The notes under the pieces were generated by a model that saw only the letters and a program-made list of their open reading frames with translations, was not told the DNA's origin and searched no databases. From contig JAJEKV010000015.1 of assembly GCA_021234155.1 (NCBI GenBank), forward strand, positions 7,290,822 through 7,354,821: 64,000 bases of DNA, in the 5' to 3' direction. The position numbers and the translations under genes are program-made. The stretch comes from Isoetes taiwanensis (lineage: Eukaryota; Streptophyta; Lycopodiopsida; Isoetales; Isoetaceae). Shown in pieces: positions 33,466-47,419 of the stretch (the first letter of the stretch is position 1; every line of letters begins with the position of its first letter).

Positions 33466-33865
33466 GGAATCACCTAGAGAAGCCCAATGTTTGCCATTTT
33501 CAATTTCTGCAGATGAGCGGCAGATTCTCAAAGTATAACTTACATTTGCTTGCTACATTTGCTTGCAAAAGCAAGCAGGGTGGATTGAATTGGAAGAAAA
33601 TATAAACTTGTGCTACTCCATTTTTTGTATGCCTGTCAATTGTTATTCATGCACTGCCCAGAATTTTTAATGGATGGGGATTTGAACCCCTTGCCAATAT
33701 TGGCAATGCCATGGCTGCTTTAAAGCAAGAAAAAAAAACAAGGAACAGGGTATTTTTAGGCAAGAACAAGATAAAACCGGGACTCGGGGAGCCCAAAAAA
33801 AAAGGATCTGTTTAACCAGTCAAAAACATGATAAACGTGATGAATCCGTTTCTTTGTCAGGATGT

Positions 33866-35542
33866 TGTGACGTTTCCAAAGACAAAGATATACCCCCAAG
33901 ACGATAATCGCATCGCCTCGTCACGCCGCACACGCCCACTCCACCGACGCGGTACGCTTAGGCAGTAGCCGCGTGAGTAGCCCTAGGGGGCAACTTGCCA
34001 GAAATATGTGCAACTATTAATGTGCACATTTTCCAATGTACACACTAATGTGGGCACACATTTCCAAGTGGACACTTCATGCCAAGTGGGCCACACCCAT
34101 AGGTGCAATTAATGCGCATTATTTTCCAATGTACACATTAATGTGGGCACACATTTCCGTGTGTGTGCACATTCGCCACCTAGCCCTTAAAGGCAAGTGG
34201 GCCCATTTCCAATTATCCCACATGCCAAAAGGGGATAATTGGAAACCCTAACCAACCCCTTTGTCTATATAGGGTAGGAAACCCTAACTAGCCCAATTTT
34301 CGATTTTAGGGCTTGGGAACTCGCTTTGGTCAGCCTCAACGGTACCTAAACCGCATCCCCTCTGCACGGGAGAATTGCATCCTTAGTTTCTCTAGATTCG
34401 AGCGTTTCGCCAGGATGGTCGAGCTCAGTCGAGGAGGCCCCTCAAGGATCGTATTTGGCCAATTAGATAGTCTAAACCCCTATTTTAGTCATCGTGACAA
34501 GAGGTTTAGCCTATTAGATTGGCCCTAGCAGCCCTCTAGATCTCTAGATAGCGATTCTAACTAAAGAACCTAACTCTATGTTGTAGATTAGATCTTATTC
34601 TTTAGTTCTTCCGTGATGTATATGGATGATGTATCTCTATGAACTCCTTGTATTGGGAAGGGGGTAGAGACCTAAAGCTTTGTAGTTGATGCTCCTAGAG
34701 TAGCCTCTCTAGCAGCACATCAGATGCGGCCTGTGCACAAGAGCCACACCCAGTTGTGGGTGAAGGGGCCGACCGGCTAAAAGGAGGTTCGTTGTTCGAC
34801 TCTTGAACGATCCCTATGGTGTGTTAGTGTCGCCGGGATCATTGTGACTAGGTCTAATGGCTTTGCCACCTGCGGTGGACAAGGCATGGGCTCGACACTC
34901 GTGAGGTGGTGAATATGACCTTCCATTGAGTTCAAGTCGCGATACGGGCAAAGGGCCCTCTAGTCACCTTGAGTCAAGACGTAGATCTCTGAGGGAGAGA
35001 TCCCTACCGCCCCATCGGAATCGGGAGATGCAACCCGTGATATAGCCCCCTTGGCTATGCATCCGCGGGCTACGCCGTCCCAACACTTTTCTACCTACTC
35101 GCAAAGTGTGCACAGGAGGGGCTGATGGAGTGGACAACCCTAAGCCATGCTCATATGCCGCCCAAATCCATTGCCATGAATTCATGCGCTCGAACTCAAC
35201 TGAGACCCAAGCCGCCGGGCCATCCCTTGAGTCCGAGCCTTGGGTAGGATTCCCTATGTGATGTCTTTGATCCTTGTCTATGCAGATATGTGGAGGACCA
35301 TCCTTCGTGATGGTCATATGATGATTGATGTATGTGCTAATCGGGACATGTATGTTTACGCCCGCAGCCTAGGTAGGCCCCGAGGGAGACGGTGCAATGA
35401 CCCTTCCACTCTTCCCAATCGGAACCCGCCACGGTTGCGGTGTCATGTGGAGGGCCCCGTATTAGCATGGAGTCGGGTATGGGGATGAACTCCGCTTTGT
35501 ATACTGGTGAGTGCACCGTATAATGCAGTAGGGGACGCCACA
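33866..35542 (+). mobile_element. 5' LTR of gypsy element
   Basis: 1,677 bp, beginning TGTGACGT and ending GACGCCACA, preceded by the TSD GATGT (33861-33865). A TATA-like CTATATAGGG lies at about 34264, followed by TAGGAAACCCTAACTAGCCC, a plausible promoter. Right after the LTR, GGGTATCGAGC (35545) corresponds to the initiator-Met primer site TGGTATCAGAGC with CAG read as CG. Confidence 0.92.
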
Positions 35543-38500
35543 AAGGGTATCGAGCTATGTTCTTGGAGACCAAGAGCAAAAGCACCGCCATGTTCCCAAA
35601 GAGCACTAACTTGATAGGATCCTCAAACCTCGAAAAATGAGAAAAATTTTTCTCATTTTTGTAGTTTATGCTAAGCTAGTAACGCTTAAATTGAATAGAA
35701 ACGTAAAAAGACTAAAAATTGATGAGCCAACATCCAAAAGTAGGGGAAATCACACGTCACCGGTGACGATTTCTACATTCTAGAAATCGGCCGGGCGAAC
35801 GTCTTGAGACATTCAAATTTTGACACCAAAAAGTTGTAAATTACAAGAAAATACCTTGATAATTCTAAATTTAAGCTAAGAATTAGTAGATTTAGCATGT
35901 TACATGTTAATTTAACAAGGGGCCACCCATGTCTCACACGTCACGCCAAAGACGTGTTTCTAGATTCTAGGAATCTGGCCGGGCGAACGGTGAGACCTTT
36001 GCTTAATTAGGTGTTTTTAGGTGCTCTAGACAACCCAAAAAGGTAGTTTAAAAGTTGACCTAAAATTGGCCCTATAAATAGAACCGCACCCTCCCATTTT
36101 TCCCCTGCTCTTCCCTAGAACTTCGCCGCGGATCGCTCAAGGCGATCTTACGGGCGCTTTAGCTCCGATCGACAAACCGTAAGATGATGGCCCGCGACGG
36201 CGTATCGCAAGGAAGCCTAGCCGAAGCGGATCCTCCAAATCCGCCCGCCCTCTTCACACAGATTCGTGAACGCTTTTCCACCACGCGATTTAATCTTCGC
36301 TAAGTGAGGAAGCAGTGGTCGGACCGAGCCACCACACGTAACTCTTGAGGATCGACCGCCGACGCCATGAACGAGATCCTCAATTTAAAATTGCACCAGC
36401 TAGAGGCGTGAAGCGAAAAGCAGCCAGGAGCAACACTGTGGGGACGCCAACCCACGTGAGGAGCAGAGGGAACAAAGTGACTCCATCAACAGCCCAAGAA
36501 CAACCCCTGTGCAGTGAGATCCACCTCGCTAGGAGGAGCAGGAAGAGAAGAGCAAAGACGAACTCACCCCTAAGAAGAGGCAGAGCCGCGACGCCATGGC
36601 CCACAAGTACGGGCTGCTAAATACCACCGAGCAGAGGACAAAGAGTCGGGGAAGACGACCACTACGCCACGGGACCTAAGAAGAGGAGGGCCAAAGCCGT
36701 GAAAGCGTGCAAGAGGAAGCCGGAAGGCCCGAAGCGAGCCGGTCCCACATCAACGAGCCATCTCCGAGGGGAGACCCCGCCCACCACCGACGACTTCGGA
36801 TGGAGACTACTACGGCTTGCGGGGCGCAGACGGGCAAGCTCTTCAAAGCCCCCATCAGAGGAAGAGGTCCCGCAGCGCACGGCCCAAGAACAAGAGGAGG
36901 CCGGACAGTGGCGAAGCCCCCACCATTTCCGACGGGGATAGGGTCAAGGCCCCACGGCCTGCGGAAGCATATGTGATAGACCCCTAAAGGTCTATCGAAG
37001 AGGATCGTGGAGCACAACGCCAGATATGGCAAAGTGGGAGGCCTACAATGCCTATTACCGTGAGCACCGGTGAGAACGATTGAAGGCGACACCCGACGAA
37101 GAGCCAGTAATCAAGCCCCCTCCACCAAAGCCCAAGCCTCCCCGAGCACCGTGGAAGAAGTGAGCAAGAAGAAGAAGTCGGAAGACAGGGCACTCAAGGA
37201 GATCCGCCACTTCCGTAAGAGTTACTGGACTCGATTCCCCGGCGCCGTTCGGCCGCTTGGTCCGCTAAGTCATCCAAGAATACAACACGCATATCGCGCG
37301 GACCGATGAGATGTTTGCAGCCTTACGCTGGAGGCGTCCGGCGCATATAGTAAAAAGCATTTTGAAGATTCAACGGCCGCACGGCACACGCGAAGAGGGT
37401 TACCCTCATGAGGCGTGATATGTATCTTGCGGGCACATCAAGGGAGAACGCCTTGAACCTTGTAAATAACTGAAAAATTTTGTTAATATAAAGAAAATTT
37501 TTGTGTAAATAAAGTGTCAAACCCTCGCTTTAAATAGGTCAAGATATCGATCCCTAGCCTTCGCTTTTAATTAAATTGAGTTTTGAGCAAAATTGAGACG
37601 ATATGTCTCACACGTCACGCCCAGACGATTTCTACATTTTAGAAATCTGGCGGGCGCAACGCAGAGACCATGCCCAAAATGCCCAAAATAGCTCCAAATC
37701 GACCAAGTAAGGGGTCAATTACCTAACTTCGATGAGTTTAGTGGAATTACAGCCTTAGATCACCTAAATTGAGTAATCCTAGCCCAATTGGGACCTATGT
37801 CTCATACGTCGCCGCGGGGCAGATTTCTACATTTTAGAAATCGGCATAGCGATACGCGTGAGACCCCAACTATTCATCACCAAATGATCTCCAAATTGCA
37901 CAATAGGTTCAAGAGCTCTCCTTAGCATGCTCAAACCCTAGAGATATACGTCAAACTTGCAATTGCATCACTTAATAGGTTAGAATTGCCTAATCTCAGT
38001 AAATTCTAAGTCATCCAAAAATTAGGGTTTTCCCCTTTCTATAAATAAGCCCCCCATTTCTTATTTGGCACCCTGCAAATTTGCTCCCCACTGCTTAGGC
38101 GATCTTTCAGCTCCCTGAGGCGCTTCTGCATCCGTTTGATACTCCCTTCTTTGCTAGATCAATGGCTCTTTGCTGATTTTGGGCGATGGTACAGTAAGGT
38201 GCCCATACTCGAGGCGATGTCAACGACATCTTCCAAGTCTTTGTGAAAGAAATCGACATCCAAGCGACGCTTAAATGCAACCCCACTTATAGGCGGTGCT
38301 AGCGTAATTTCAAGCTAGGGTAGGACCCTCCCTTGTTCAAGTTCCCCCTTGCATAGGATACTTTGTTCCCCGCCCATCCCTTCAAGCAGCCTTGGGCGAT
38401 GTCCCCAACATCGCCAAGTACTTGACTAACAAGGCGCAGAGACTACCTGACTACATGGTCCTGACAGCCAACAGGACCAAGTACTTCTCTTACACCGCCG

Positions 38501-39987
38501 CCCTAGCCATCTTCTTATCCCAATCGCCCGAACCCGATGGGGGGGCAACCTCTATCCCTCCGATGGAGGTAGACCCCATAGCAAAGGTAAGAGGAAGAGC
38601 GATGCTTTGCTGCAGATCACCAGAAATCGGGAAGCAAGAGAGGATGAAGAGGAGCCTGGACGACGAAGGATACACGAGCTCGACTTCGCATCGAGAACGG
38701 CGCCAAGGAGAGCGGGGAGCTGATCAATTTCGAAGCAGCGTACGGGGCATCGAGTTGCTCCCCCACTTTCGGGCTAGGCATCACAAGCCTAGCCCCTATC
38801 ATCATCGACGGAGAGGAGTATCTACTCCTCAAATGTATTATCCAAAACCTTCCCCAATGCGGGGAGAGGGAGCTCAGGTTGGACGGCTGCTCCACCGTAC
38901 CGCGGGTAGATCGACATGGGCGACTTCATCGTCCGGGAGCCTCGGACTTCCCGCTTCAAGTGAGGGAGTCCGACACCTACACAGGGAGGCGACCTCCGAT
39001 ATCCGGCCTACAAAGCCCGGATCGTGCAATTGATGGACGAAAGGAGCTGCCAACGAGGAGGAGTTTCCTCGCCCTCCAAGAACGTGATGGGGATCCGTGG
39101 GAAGACCACGAGCATCCTAATGCCGGTCCTTGATATCACCCCCCGCCAAAAGGAGAAGGAATCGACCTCGAGGCTCGGACCGCTATGCACAATTGAAGAC
39201 TACAGGGGAGCTCACTTGAAGTTGAGGTCGATGAGTACGCCACGGGCACATGAAGTGGAGGCCAAACAAGCGGAGAAGCTTCATACGACACAAACCGCAT
39301 TGTGTCGCCGATACTACTTGTCACGCCACCGATGGATGGGAGAATAGCGGTAATTCACCGCAAGTTCAAACCCCCGAGGTGAAGAAGGAGTGTTTATGCT
39401 GATTGCACTCTTCGCCCCAGCATGCTCGAATAGCAACAAATGTCGATTATGTCGCCTTAGTCAAGAGGTCAATGGCACTCGACCTCTTCGACTTCTCGCC
39501 ATACCCCACCGACCGTCAGCGAGATTAGCGGAAAGGATCAGGCCCTTACATCCTAATCAGGTAGAAGACCCGTGAGAGCCATCCGGGAGGCTCGCCGCCA
39601 GCATCATCGAACTTGGGTCACTTTCGGGTAGGGGACGCCCCAAGTTAAGAAGTTTCTTGAAGACAACCCGCCTTTACCTACGATTTCAAGACTAGTTAGA
39701 CTCTTGATCCCTGAGACTTTTTGTATTTAAAATATTATATGATATATAAATACAATTCCCGCCACGACTTTTAAATGTTTCGTTGATGTATTTTTTGCCC
39801 CACAATTATACCAACAAACATAAACAATGCAAGAAGAACAAATGGAACTAATCATATAGCCATGAATTGCTTGTGTATGCGACCAGAGGCCTAAACGCAG
39901 GGGAACGACAACCTACGAGACCTTATAGAAGAACAAACCCGCCCGCACCACCCCTAAGCAAGAAACCTATTTGAAGATAGGGAACCC
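35543..39987 (+). other. Gypsy leader with palindromic motifs and TATA boxes
   Basis: Four related blocks of about 75 bp, at about 35740, 35925, 37595 and 37795. Each contains GTCTCACACGTCACGCC or a variant, a central palindrome (GATTTCTA..TAGAAATC), then GCGGGCGAACG and GTGAGACC, so an inner and an outer inverted repeat are nested. After the second and the fourth block comes a TATA box: CCTATAAATAGAACC (36072) and TCTATAAATAAGCCC (38040). Scattered frames (36345-37309, Lys/Arg-rich; 38392-39033 beginning MGDVPNIAKYLTNKAQRLP) are not recognisable and may be remains of an extra ORF before gag. Confidence 0.6.
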
Positions 39988-42900
39988 ATGACCCCGGAGG
40001 AGGAGATAGCCCGGATGAGGACAGACCTGGAGCAGATAAAGGCATTACCGTCCGCAGCAGCGGAGTGGGATCGGTGGGCAATGCTCGGTTGCCGTAAGCA
40101 TCAGCTTCGGAGGGAAGGAAGGGACAAGAAGAGGAGCAAGAGAAGGAGATCCCCCATCCCCATCTTCCGACTCAAGTTCGCACTTCGACTCGACTCTGAG
40201 GAAGAGGAAGAACGTGCTCGAGAACGAAATGTGATGGAAGGCAGAGGAACACCCCTGTGAGGGACGACAAAGAGATACCGTGGCCTCGACTACCGTAGAA
40301 GGTGGATTCCGCCTTTGGGCAATGTATGGAAGGCCCTGAAACTAGAACAGTTCTCGGGGGAGAACAGTCGATTGGAAGCAGAGGCATGGTCGGATCTAAA
40401 TGAGCGAAAATGCGGAAAATGCTTATGGCATGAAGGATAAGGACAAAGGCGAGTTGCAACAGCCAACTTGAAAGGAGCCGCCGGATTTGGTGGAAGGGTT
40501 ATGCAAAGGCACACGGCTTAAGCAGGATGCTTGTAAGTTCAAAAGTTTGCTAAAGCCTTCAAAGTTTCATTACGCTCCGAGGGAACATAAGTCCAAAGAT
40601 GATGCGCTAGCTTTTACTGAGTTACAAAGAAGGCAACAAATCAGTTCGTAAATATACAGAGGAATTCATGAGGCTAAGGTCAGATGTGCCAAAGTTGGGA
40701 GAGAAGCATGCAAGAGAAAGCTATATTGAGGGGTCAATGAGGAGATCCAAAGCTTGTGAGAGCAATAAACCCTAGGACAAGATGTCGGAAGCGGAATCCA
40801 AGGCTATAAGCTTGCGGGGGTCAGGACCTCGAATAGCGGGCACAAGCAGCCAGTACTTCGGGATAAAGGCAAGGCGACAGGGAAGCTATAGCCCTGTGGC
40901 AGCTAATCCCAGTCCAAATTTAGAGCCCCATATGGTGGGAACCAGGGAAGCAAAGCAGAGAAGAAGCAGGTGTCCCTTCAAGGACAAGCAGGAGAGGTCA
41001 AACTACTCCAAAGCAAAGGCAATCCTTTTGCAAGCGATGCCCAAGGAAAAGAGGCGGGGAGTGCATAGAAAAGCAGGCCGTTCAGTGCTTCCAGCCGGCC
41101 ATAGGACGGCAAAACCGTCCCTACGCCATGAGTGCAGCTCTAGCGAGTTGGGAGATTGGGACGCCTGCCGGACGACGACGGCGAAGAGGCCCTGACTACA
41201 TCCGGGGTGAGTGTCACATCTTTGCCGCAATAGATACTGAGCAAGCGAGAGCCAAGATAAGGTAATTTCCACGAGGGAAGGCTAAAGCTAAGTCCTTCAT
41301 AGTCTTGATAGACTCGAAGTAGCCATAACTTTGCATCCCCCTAATGGTTCAAATGTTGAAGTTGAAGCCGCTAAAAGTCAAAGCCAAGACCCGTTGTTTT
41401 AGCAAGTGGTGCAAGAAGGCGCACGGCGGGCAAGAGAATTAACCGACATCGACTTGCCGGGATTAATATCCGGATAGGGGGCGTAGTAATGGGCATTGGA
41501 AAGTATGACTTGATCATAGGAATGGAGTACCTTGGGCGGCGGGGCCATTATCGATCGTGGAAAGCTTTAAGGTGACCTTCCCAACGCCTCGACGGCAAGA
41601 TCATTGAGATAACGGGTAAGGAAGTTGTTCCCATCATGCAGTGTATGTCTTCTACCGCGGCTGTTCAAGTGCATCAAGAGTGAGCAAGTGGCATACATCT
41701 TCAAGCTTGAGATTAGTGAGCCTAATCCGAAGGAAGCAAAGAAGACAAGGTGCTCAGCAAGTTGCCGAAGCAAGTAGCTAAGCTGATCACGGAGTTCCAT
41801 GATCTCTTCCCAGATGAGATCAAGCAGCTCCCTCCTTATAGGGGAGTCGAGTGCGAGATAGCACTCGAACCAGGAACAAAGCCAACAAGCAAGGCTCCAT
41901 ATAGAATGACAACGCAGGAGTTGTCGGAGCTGAAGAAGCAGTTGCAGGAGCTGCTCGACCTAGGTTTCATTAGACCTAGTGTCTCGCCGTTTGGAGCGCC
42001 CATTCTTTTTGTTAAGAAGAAGGATGGATCTTTGAGGATGTGCATAGACTATAGACAGTTGAATAAGCACACCATCAAGAACAAGTATGCGCTTCCAAGA
42101 TCAGACGACTTGATGGATCAGCTCCAAGGTGCAAAGATCTTCTCCAAAATCGACTTAAAGGTCGGTTATCATCGATCGGATAAAGGAAGAAGATATCCAT
42201 AAGACCGCCTTGGAGCGCGGTATGGGGCATTATGAGTTCACGGTAATGCCTTTCGCTTATCAAATGCCCCATACGCTCATGAGACTCATGAACGATATCT
42301 TCGAGGAGTTCCCCGACACCTTTGTGATTGTTTTCTTTGATGACATTTTGGTGTATAGCAGATCCCTTGAAGAGCACGCACAACACTTGAGAAAGAGTGC
42401 TAGAGAAGTTGAAGAGGCACCAGGTTATATGCCAAGTTGTCGGCGCCACTTCGCAAATGAGAAAAGGTGGAGTATCTAGGTCATGTGATCTCGCCAGAAG
42501 GCATCTCAACAGACCCGCCAAGATTGAAGCCGCCATACGCTTGGGCTCGCCCAAAATGTGCATGAAGTCGGAAGTTTCCTCGGCCTAGCGGTACTACAGG
42601 GAAGTTAGAAAGAACTTTGCTAAGATAGCAGCCCGGATTAACGTATCCGGACGAGGGCGAGAAGGTGAAAGATTGGGTAGAGCATTGGCACAAGAAAGCC
42701 CAAAAGGGTTTGAATTGTTGAAGGAAGCTTTAACAACAGCCCCATCTTAACCCTCACGACCGGAGAAAGATAAGCTTGTAGCAACCGATGCGATCAGTAA
42801 GATAGCTACAAAAGTGCGATTAACTTATGCAAGAAGAGCGTGTGGTAGCGTATGATTCCGGGAAGATGAACGACGCCGAGGCGCTACCCCAACGCAACGA

Positions 42901-44700
42901 TCGGGAGTTGCTTGCGGTTGTCGTCGGGCATTAAGAATATGGAGGCATTATCTCTTGGGAAGGAAGTTCCAATTGGATACCGACCATCGAGCCTCCAATA
43001 TGTATTCACGCAACCACACCTTAATCCGAGGCGTGCGGAGATGGATGGAGTTCCTCGAAGAATATGACTTTGATATAGTCTACAAAGCCGGGAAGCTCAA
43101 TGTGGTAGCAGAATCGCGCTTTCAAGGCATCCCCGACAACTAGAGTGCATTGCAATGCAATTTCGACGCTCTCCAAAGAACTTTGGTAAGAGGATTGAAG
43201 AGTCCTTGCCAACGGATGTGGATTTCAGGGGAAGTATGGGCAAGCCTTTCAAGGAGGCTAGAAACGGATAAAGAGGGAGGCCTTCAAGCATTATAAGAAG
43301 GAAGGCAACCTGTTATACCATAAGAACAAGTTGTGCGTGCAGAATCATCGGTGTAAGGAAGTTGATCCTCCATGACACGCACACAAAAAACCCAATAGCC
43401 GCCATGCGGGATTCATGAAAACATATTTCAAAGTCTTGCGGCTATTATTGGCCGGAATGAAGAAGCAAATAGCTCGTTACATCAAGGAATGTCGGCTATG
43501 CCAGGCGAAGGCGAAAGCGAAGCGGCTTCAATTCGGGGGCATTAGAGCCATTAGCGGTGCCAAACGCTAAGTGGGAGGTAATCAGCATGGATTTTATCAC
43601 AGGACTCCCAAGAACAGCGAGAGGCAAGGATGCCTTGATGGTAGTGGTCGACAAGTTGTCGAAGATGGCACATTTTGTGCCTTGCGGGACTACCTGGTCA
43701 TAGACCATGGATACAAAGAAAGCTCTTCACCAAAGAGATCTTCGGCTTCATGGCATGCCAAGGGAGATCATCTCCGGCGAGGGATCCGTTCATGAGCGCC
43801 TTTTGGCAAGACCTCTTTGCGACGATCCAGACGAAGCTATCCATGAGCACGGCATACCATCCTCAGACGGATGGCCAGACGGAGCGGACCAACAGGATTT
43901 TAGAGGACATGCTACGAAACTATGTCTGGAATAAGCAAAGTATGTGGGAAGAATTTATTCACTTGGTGGAGTTTGCATACAATAGCACCAAGCAGGAATC
44001 ATCCCAAATGTCGCCGTTTATGATCAATTACGACTATCGATTGCCTAACTCGCACACTTTGGTACAATCCCGGTGTCAAAAGTGGAAGTTTCGCAGCAGA
44101 TGTTGACGGATATGCAGCAGCTTGTGGAAGAGATTAGAGGGTATCTGCTAGCAGCAAGAAGTCGACAAAAGAGCATCGCCGACAAGCATCGAACAGTAAG
44201 AGAGTTCAAAGTTGGAGATGATGTTTGGCTCAAGATCAAGGTGAAGCAGGCAAAGCTCAGGATCGGCAATTGCAAGAAGCTTGCTCCAAGGTGGGCTGGA
44301 CCTTTCAGAATAGTCAAGAAAGTAGGTAATCAAGCCTACAAGCTAGACTTGCCAAAGACACCTAAAGATTCATAAGGTCTTCCACGTGAGTTTGTTTGAA
44401 GAAGCATACCCCAAATCCGCATCGAAGTCTTGGATTATAACGTTGTTGGAAATGACGGAGGAACAAATGGAAATAGTTCCGAATTGATTCTTGATAAAGC
44501 TTTCAAGAAAACGAGGAGATCGGGAATTCCTCCAAAGATTTGGTCAAGTGGAAACACTTACCGTGGAAGACGCGGCGTGGGTACTTAAGAAAGATTTAGT
44601 AAAGCAAGATCCACGGTTTATGGAGCAATGGGACGGCAAGGTCATCTCCTCAAGAAATCGGCTCGTGCATGTCGATTTGTGTAGGTTAATTCTTGTGTAG
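39988..44700 (+). pseudogene. Gypsy gag-pol, frameshifted
   Basis: Gag: about 39988-41200, with MTPEEEIARMRTDLEQIK at the start and EEFMRLRSDVPKLGEK at about 40660-40710. Protease: about 41310, reading VLIDS-SSHNFASPLMVQ, the DSG motif broken by a short deletion. RT: 41750-42480, with [29 protein letters not shown] and VIVFFDDILVYSRS (FFDD in place of the usual F-I/V-DD). RNase H to 43143 (LGRKFQLDTDHRAS). Integrase: YIKECRLCQ at about 43470, DALMVVVDKLSKMAHFVPC at about 43630, STAYHPQTDGQTERTNR at about 43850 and VGDDVWLKIKVKQAKL at about 44210. A chromodomain-like KDLVKWKHLP in a shifted frame at about 44540 suggests a chromovirus. Frames change at least ten times, yet conserved blocks are intact, so either recent decay or base-call errors explain it. 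Confidence 0.88.
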
Positions 44701-45553
44701 TTAAGATTAATCTCGCATGCCACCTACGCTTAGTATGGGTCGCATGCGTTGTTACCGATGATGGGACCACTACGGTGATCTCTAGGGCGGGTGTAATGTC
44801 AATGTAGGCATGACCGCGTTTCCGCTTGAAGAGTGGAAGGTAGATTAGAAAGTCTACTTACGTCCCCACGTAAGTAGACGACCCTCGAAGAAAGGAGGTC
44901 ATGAAGGAATGCATTGATAGGGAAAGCACCTTTAGCCCCATATATGCTTTGATAGGAGGAATCTATCCTTCAGCCCCCACGGGAAGAAGGATATCCTCCA
45001 CGTGTGGGCAACTAGAGGTGTAGGCATGAGCGGCATATAGGCATGTAGGCCGCCTCTCATGCCATAATGGAAGATTCACCCTCTTCCTACGTCGGGAGAT
45101 TAGCCATGCATCCATGTAGATAGGTGGGGTGGTCACCATATAACCAAAAATTTTATTAATAATTAAATGATACTAACGTAGTGTCGACCTATGCGAGCCG
45201 AGAGCTTCGGGGGGCAAGGAGGTCGAAGAGCGAAGACTTGCAACACAAAATTTTTTGTTGGAATGTGTTGCAAGGAATGAAGAGTACCTCGGACGTAATT
45301 TTAAAATTTTGATAAACTTAATCGTAATGTTAAGTGAATTTTGGAGTAATCTGTTTAGTAAAGTTGTGAATTGATAAGTTATTTCATAATATAATGATGT
45401 GATAATGTCATAAAAATATTACCTTGAGGTAATTTTAATAAATGTGTAGGAAGTAGAGTAGTAATCGTATGTATCGGGTTGATTGCGTGTTCTGATGATC
45501 CCAAGGTGGGGAGACCCGATGCCGCGGACGACATCATTTCAAGGTGGGGAGAA
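44701..45553 (+). other. Gypsy 3' untranslated region and PPT
   Basis: No coding sequence. It contains a short hairpin (AAGTCTACTTACGTCCCCACGTAAGTAGACG type, about 44858-44880) and ends in the purine-rich AAGGTGGGGAGAA (45541-45553), directly before the 3' LTR. A GGTGGGGAGA copy also lies at about 45504, giving a possible second plus-strand primer. Confidence 0.6.
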
Positions 45554-47231
45554 TGTGGCGTTCCGGCCAATATAATCGATCGGGCGTATCAAATGCTTGC
45601 CTCGTCACGCCGCATTACCGCCACTCCGGTGGCGATATGCGCTAAGCGTGTAGCCAGTGAGTAGCCCTAGGGGGCAACTTGCGAAATATATGTGCAACTA
45701 TTAATGTGCACATTTTCCAATGTACACACCTAATGTGGGCACACATTTCCAAGTGGACACTTCATGCCAAGTGGGCCACACCCATAGGTGCAATTAATGT
45801 GCACATTTTCCAATGTACACATTAATGTGGGCACACATTTCCATGTGTGCACATTTGACCACCTAGCCCTTAAAGGCAAGTGGGCCCATTTCCAATTATC
45901 CCACATGCCAAAGGGGATAATTGGAAACCCTAACCAACCCCTTGTCTATATAGGGTAGGAAACCCTAACTAGCCCAATTTTTCGATTTTAGGGCTTGAAC
46001 TCTGCTTTGGCTGCCTCAACGGCCAAAACCGCATCCTGCATCACGGGAGAATTGCATCCTTAGTTTCTCTAGATTGAAATGTTTGTTGGGGATGGTCGAG
46101 CTCAGTCGGAGGAGGCCCTCAAGGATCAGGTATTTGGCCAATTAGATAGTCTAAACCCTATTTTAGTCATCGTGTATCGATGGGTTTTAGCCTATTAGAT
46201 TGGCCCTAGCAGCCCTCTAGATCTCTAGATAGCAGATTCTAACTAAAGAACCTAACTCTATGTTGTAGATTAGATCTTATTCTTTAGTTCTTACGTGATG
46301 TATATGGATGATGTATCTCTATGAACTCCTTGTATTGGGAAGGGGGTAGAGACCTAAAAAGCTTTGTAGTTGATGCTCCTAGAGTAGCCTCTCTAGCACA
46401 CCGTAGATGCGGCACATGCACAAGAGCCACACCCGGTTTGTGGGTGAAGGGCCGGGCCGGCTAAAAGGAGGTTAGTGTTCTCGACTCTTGAACGATCCCT
46501 ATGGTGTGTTAGTGCTGCCGGGGGATCATTGTGACTAGGTCTAATGGCTTGCCACCGCTGCGTGTGGGCAAGGCATGGGCCTCGACACTCGTGAGGTGGT
46601 GAATATGACCTTCCATTGAGTTCAAAGTCGCATACGGGCAAAGGCCCTCTAGTCACCTTGAGTCAAAGACGTAGATCTCGGAGGGAGAGATCCCTACCTG
46701 CCCCATCGGGCCGGGGAGATGCAACCCAGGATATAGCCCCCTTGGCTATGCATCCGGCGGGCTACAGTCAGGTCCCAACACTTTTCAGCCTACTCTGCAA
46801 AGTGTGCACAGGAGGGGCGGATGGAGTGGACAACCCTAAGCCATGCTCATATGCCAGCCAAATCCATTGCCATGAATTCTGTCTGCACTGAACTCTGGAG
46901 ACCCAAGCCGTCAGTCATCCCTTGAGTCTGAGCCTTGGGTAGGATTCCCTATGTGATGTGCTGATCCTTGTCTATGCAGATATGTGGAGGACCATCCTTC
47001 GTGATGGTCATATGATGTTGATGTATGTGCTACTGACATGTATGTTTACGCTTCCGCAGCTAGGTAGGCCCTGAGGGAGACGGGGTGCAATGACCCTTCC
47101 ACTCTTCCCACTGGAACCCGTCACGGTTGCAGTGTCATGTGGAGGGCCCTGTATTAGCATGGAGCTGGTATGGGGGATGAACTCCTGTTTGTATACGGTG
47201 AGTGCACCGTATACGAGTAGGGGACGTCACA
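45554..47231 (+). mobile_element. 3' LTR of gypsy element
   Basis: 1,678 bp, TGTGGCGTTCC to GGGACGTCACA, followed by the TSD GATGT. It aligns end to end with the 5' LTR including the TATA-like CTATATAGGG (about 45946). Many differences are C(A/T)G against CG or ACG rather than ordinary transitions. Confidence 0.93.
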
Positions 47232-47419
47232 GATGTGTTTGCTGCAGATTGTAGCTGAGATATCTTGATCTTTTTCAAGAAAGGGCAAAGTCTCTATTCT
47301 TGAACATCATGAGGCAAATGAATAAAACTATTTCTACAATTTCAGAATATCTCCTACCGCATAGCCATAGCCCTGTCGCTTATTGAAGCAAAGAATCTCC
47401 ACTTTATGATGTAATGTTG

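Larger units (their letters stand above)
33866..47231 (+). mobile_element. Complete Ty3/gypsy chromovirus-like element (13.4 kb)
   Basis: Two LTRs of 1,677 and 1,678 bp, flanked by the perfect 5-bp TSD GATGT (33861-33865, 47232-47236). It has a PBS at 35545, a polypurine tract AAGGTGGGGAGAA at 45541-45553, and gag-pol in order PR-RT-RH-IN (Ty3/gypsy order). A 4-kb leader region precedes gag and carries four copies of a palindromic motif. All structural parts of a mobile element are there but the coding region has many frame breaks. It is nested in the MULE-like element and so is younger than it. Confidence 0.93.

Noticed and set aside
33640-33720. tRNA or SINE head on minus
   Set aside because: GGGGTTCAAATCCCC resembles box B, but no box A or SINE body could be defined around it.
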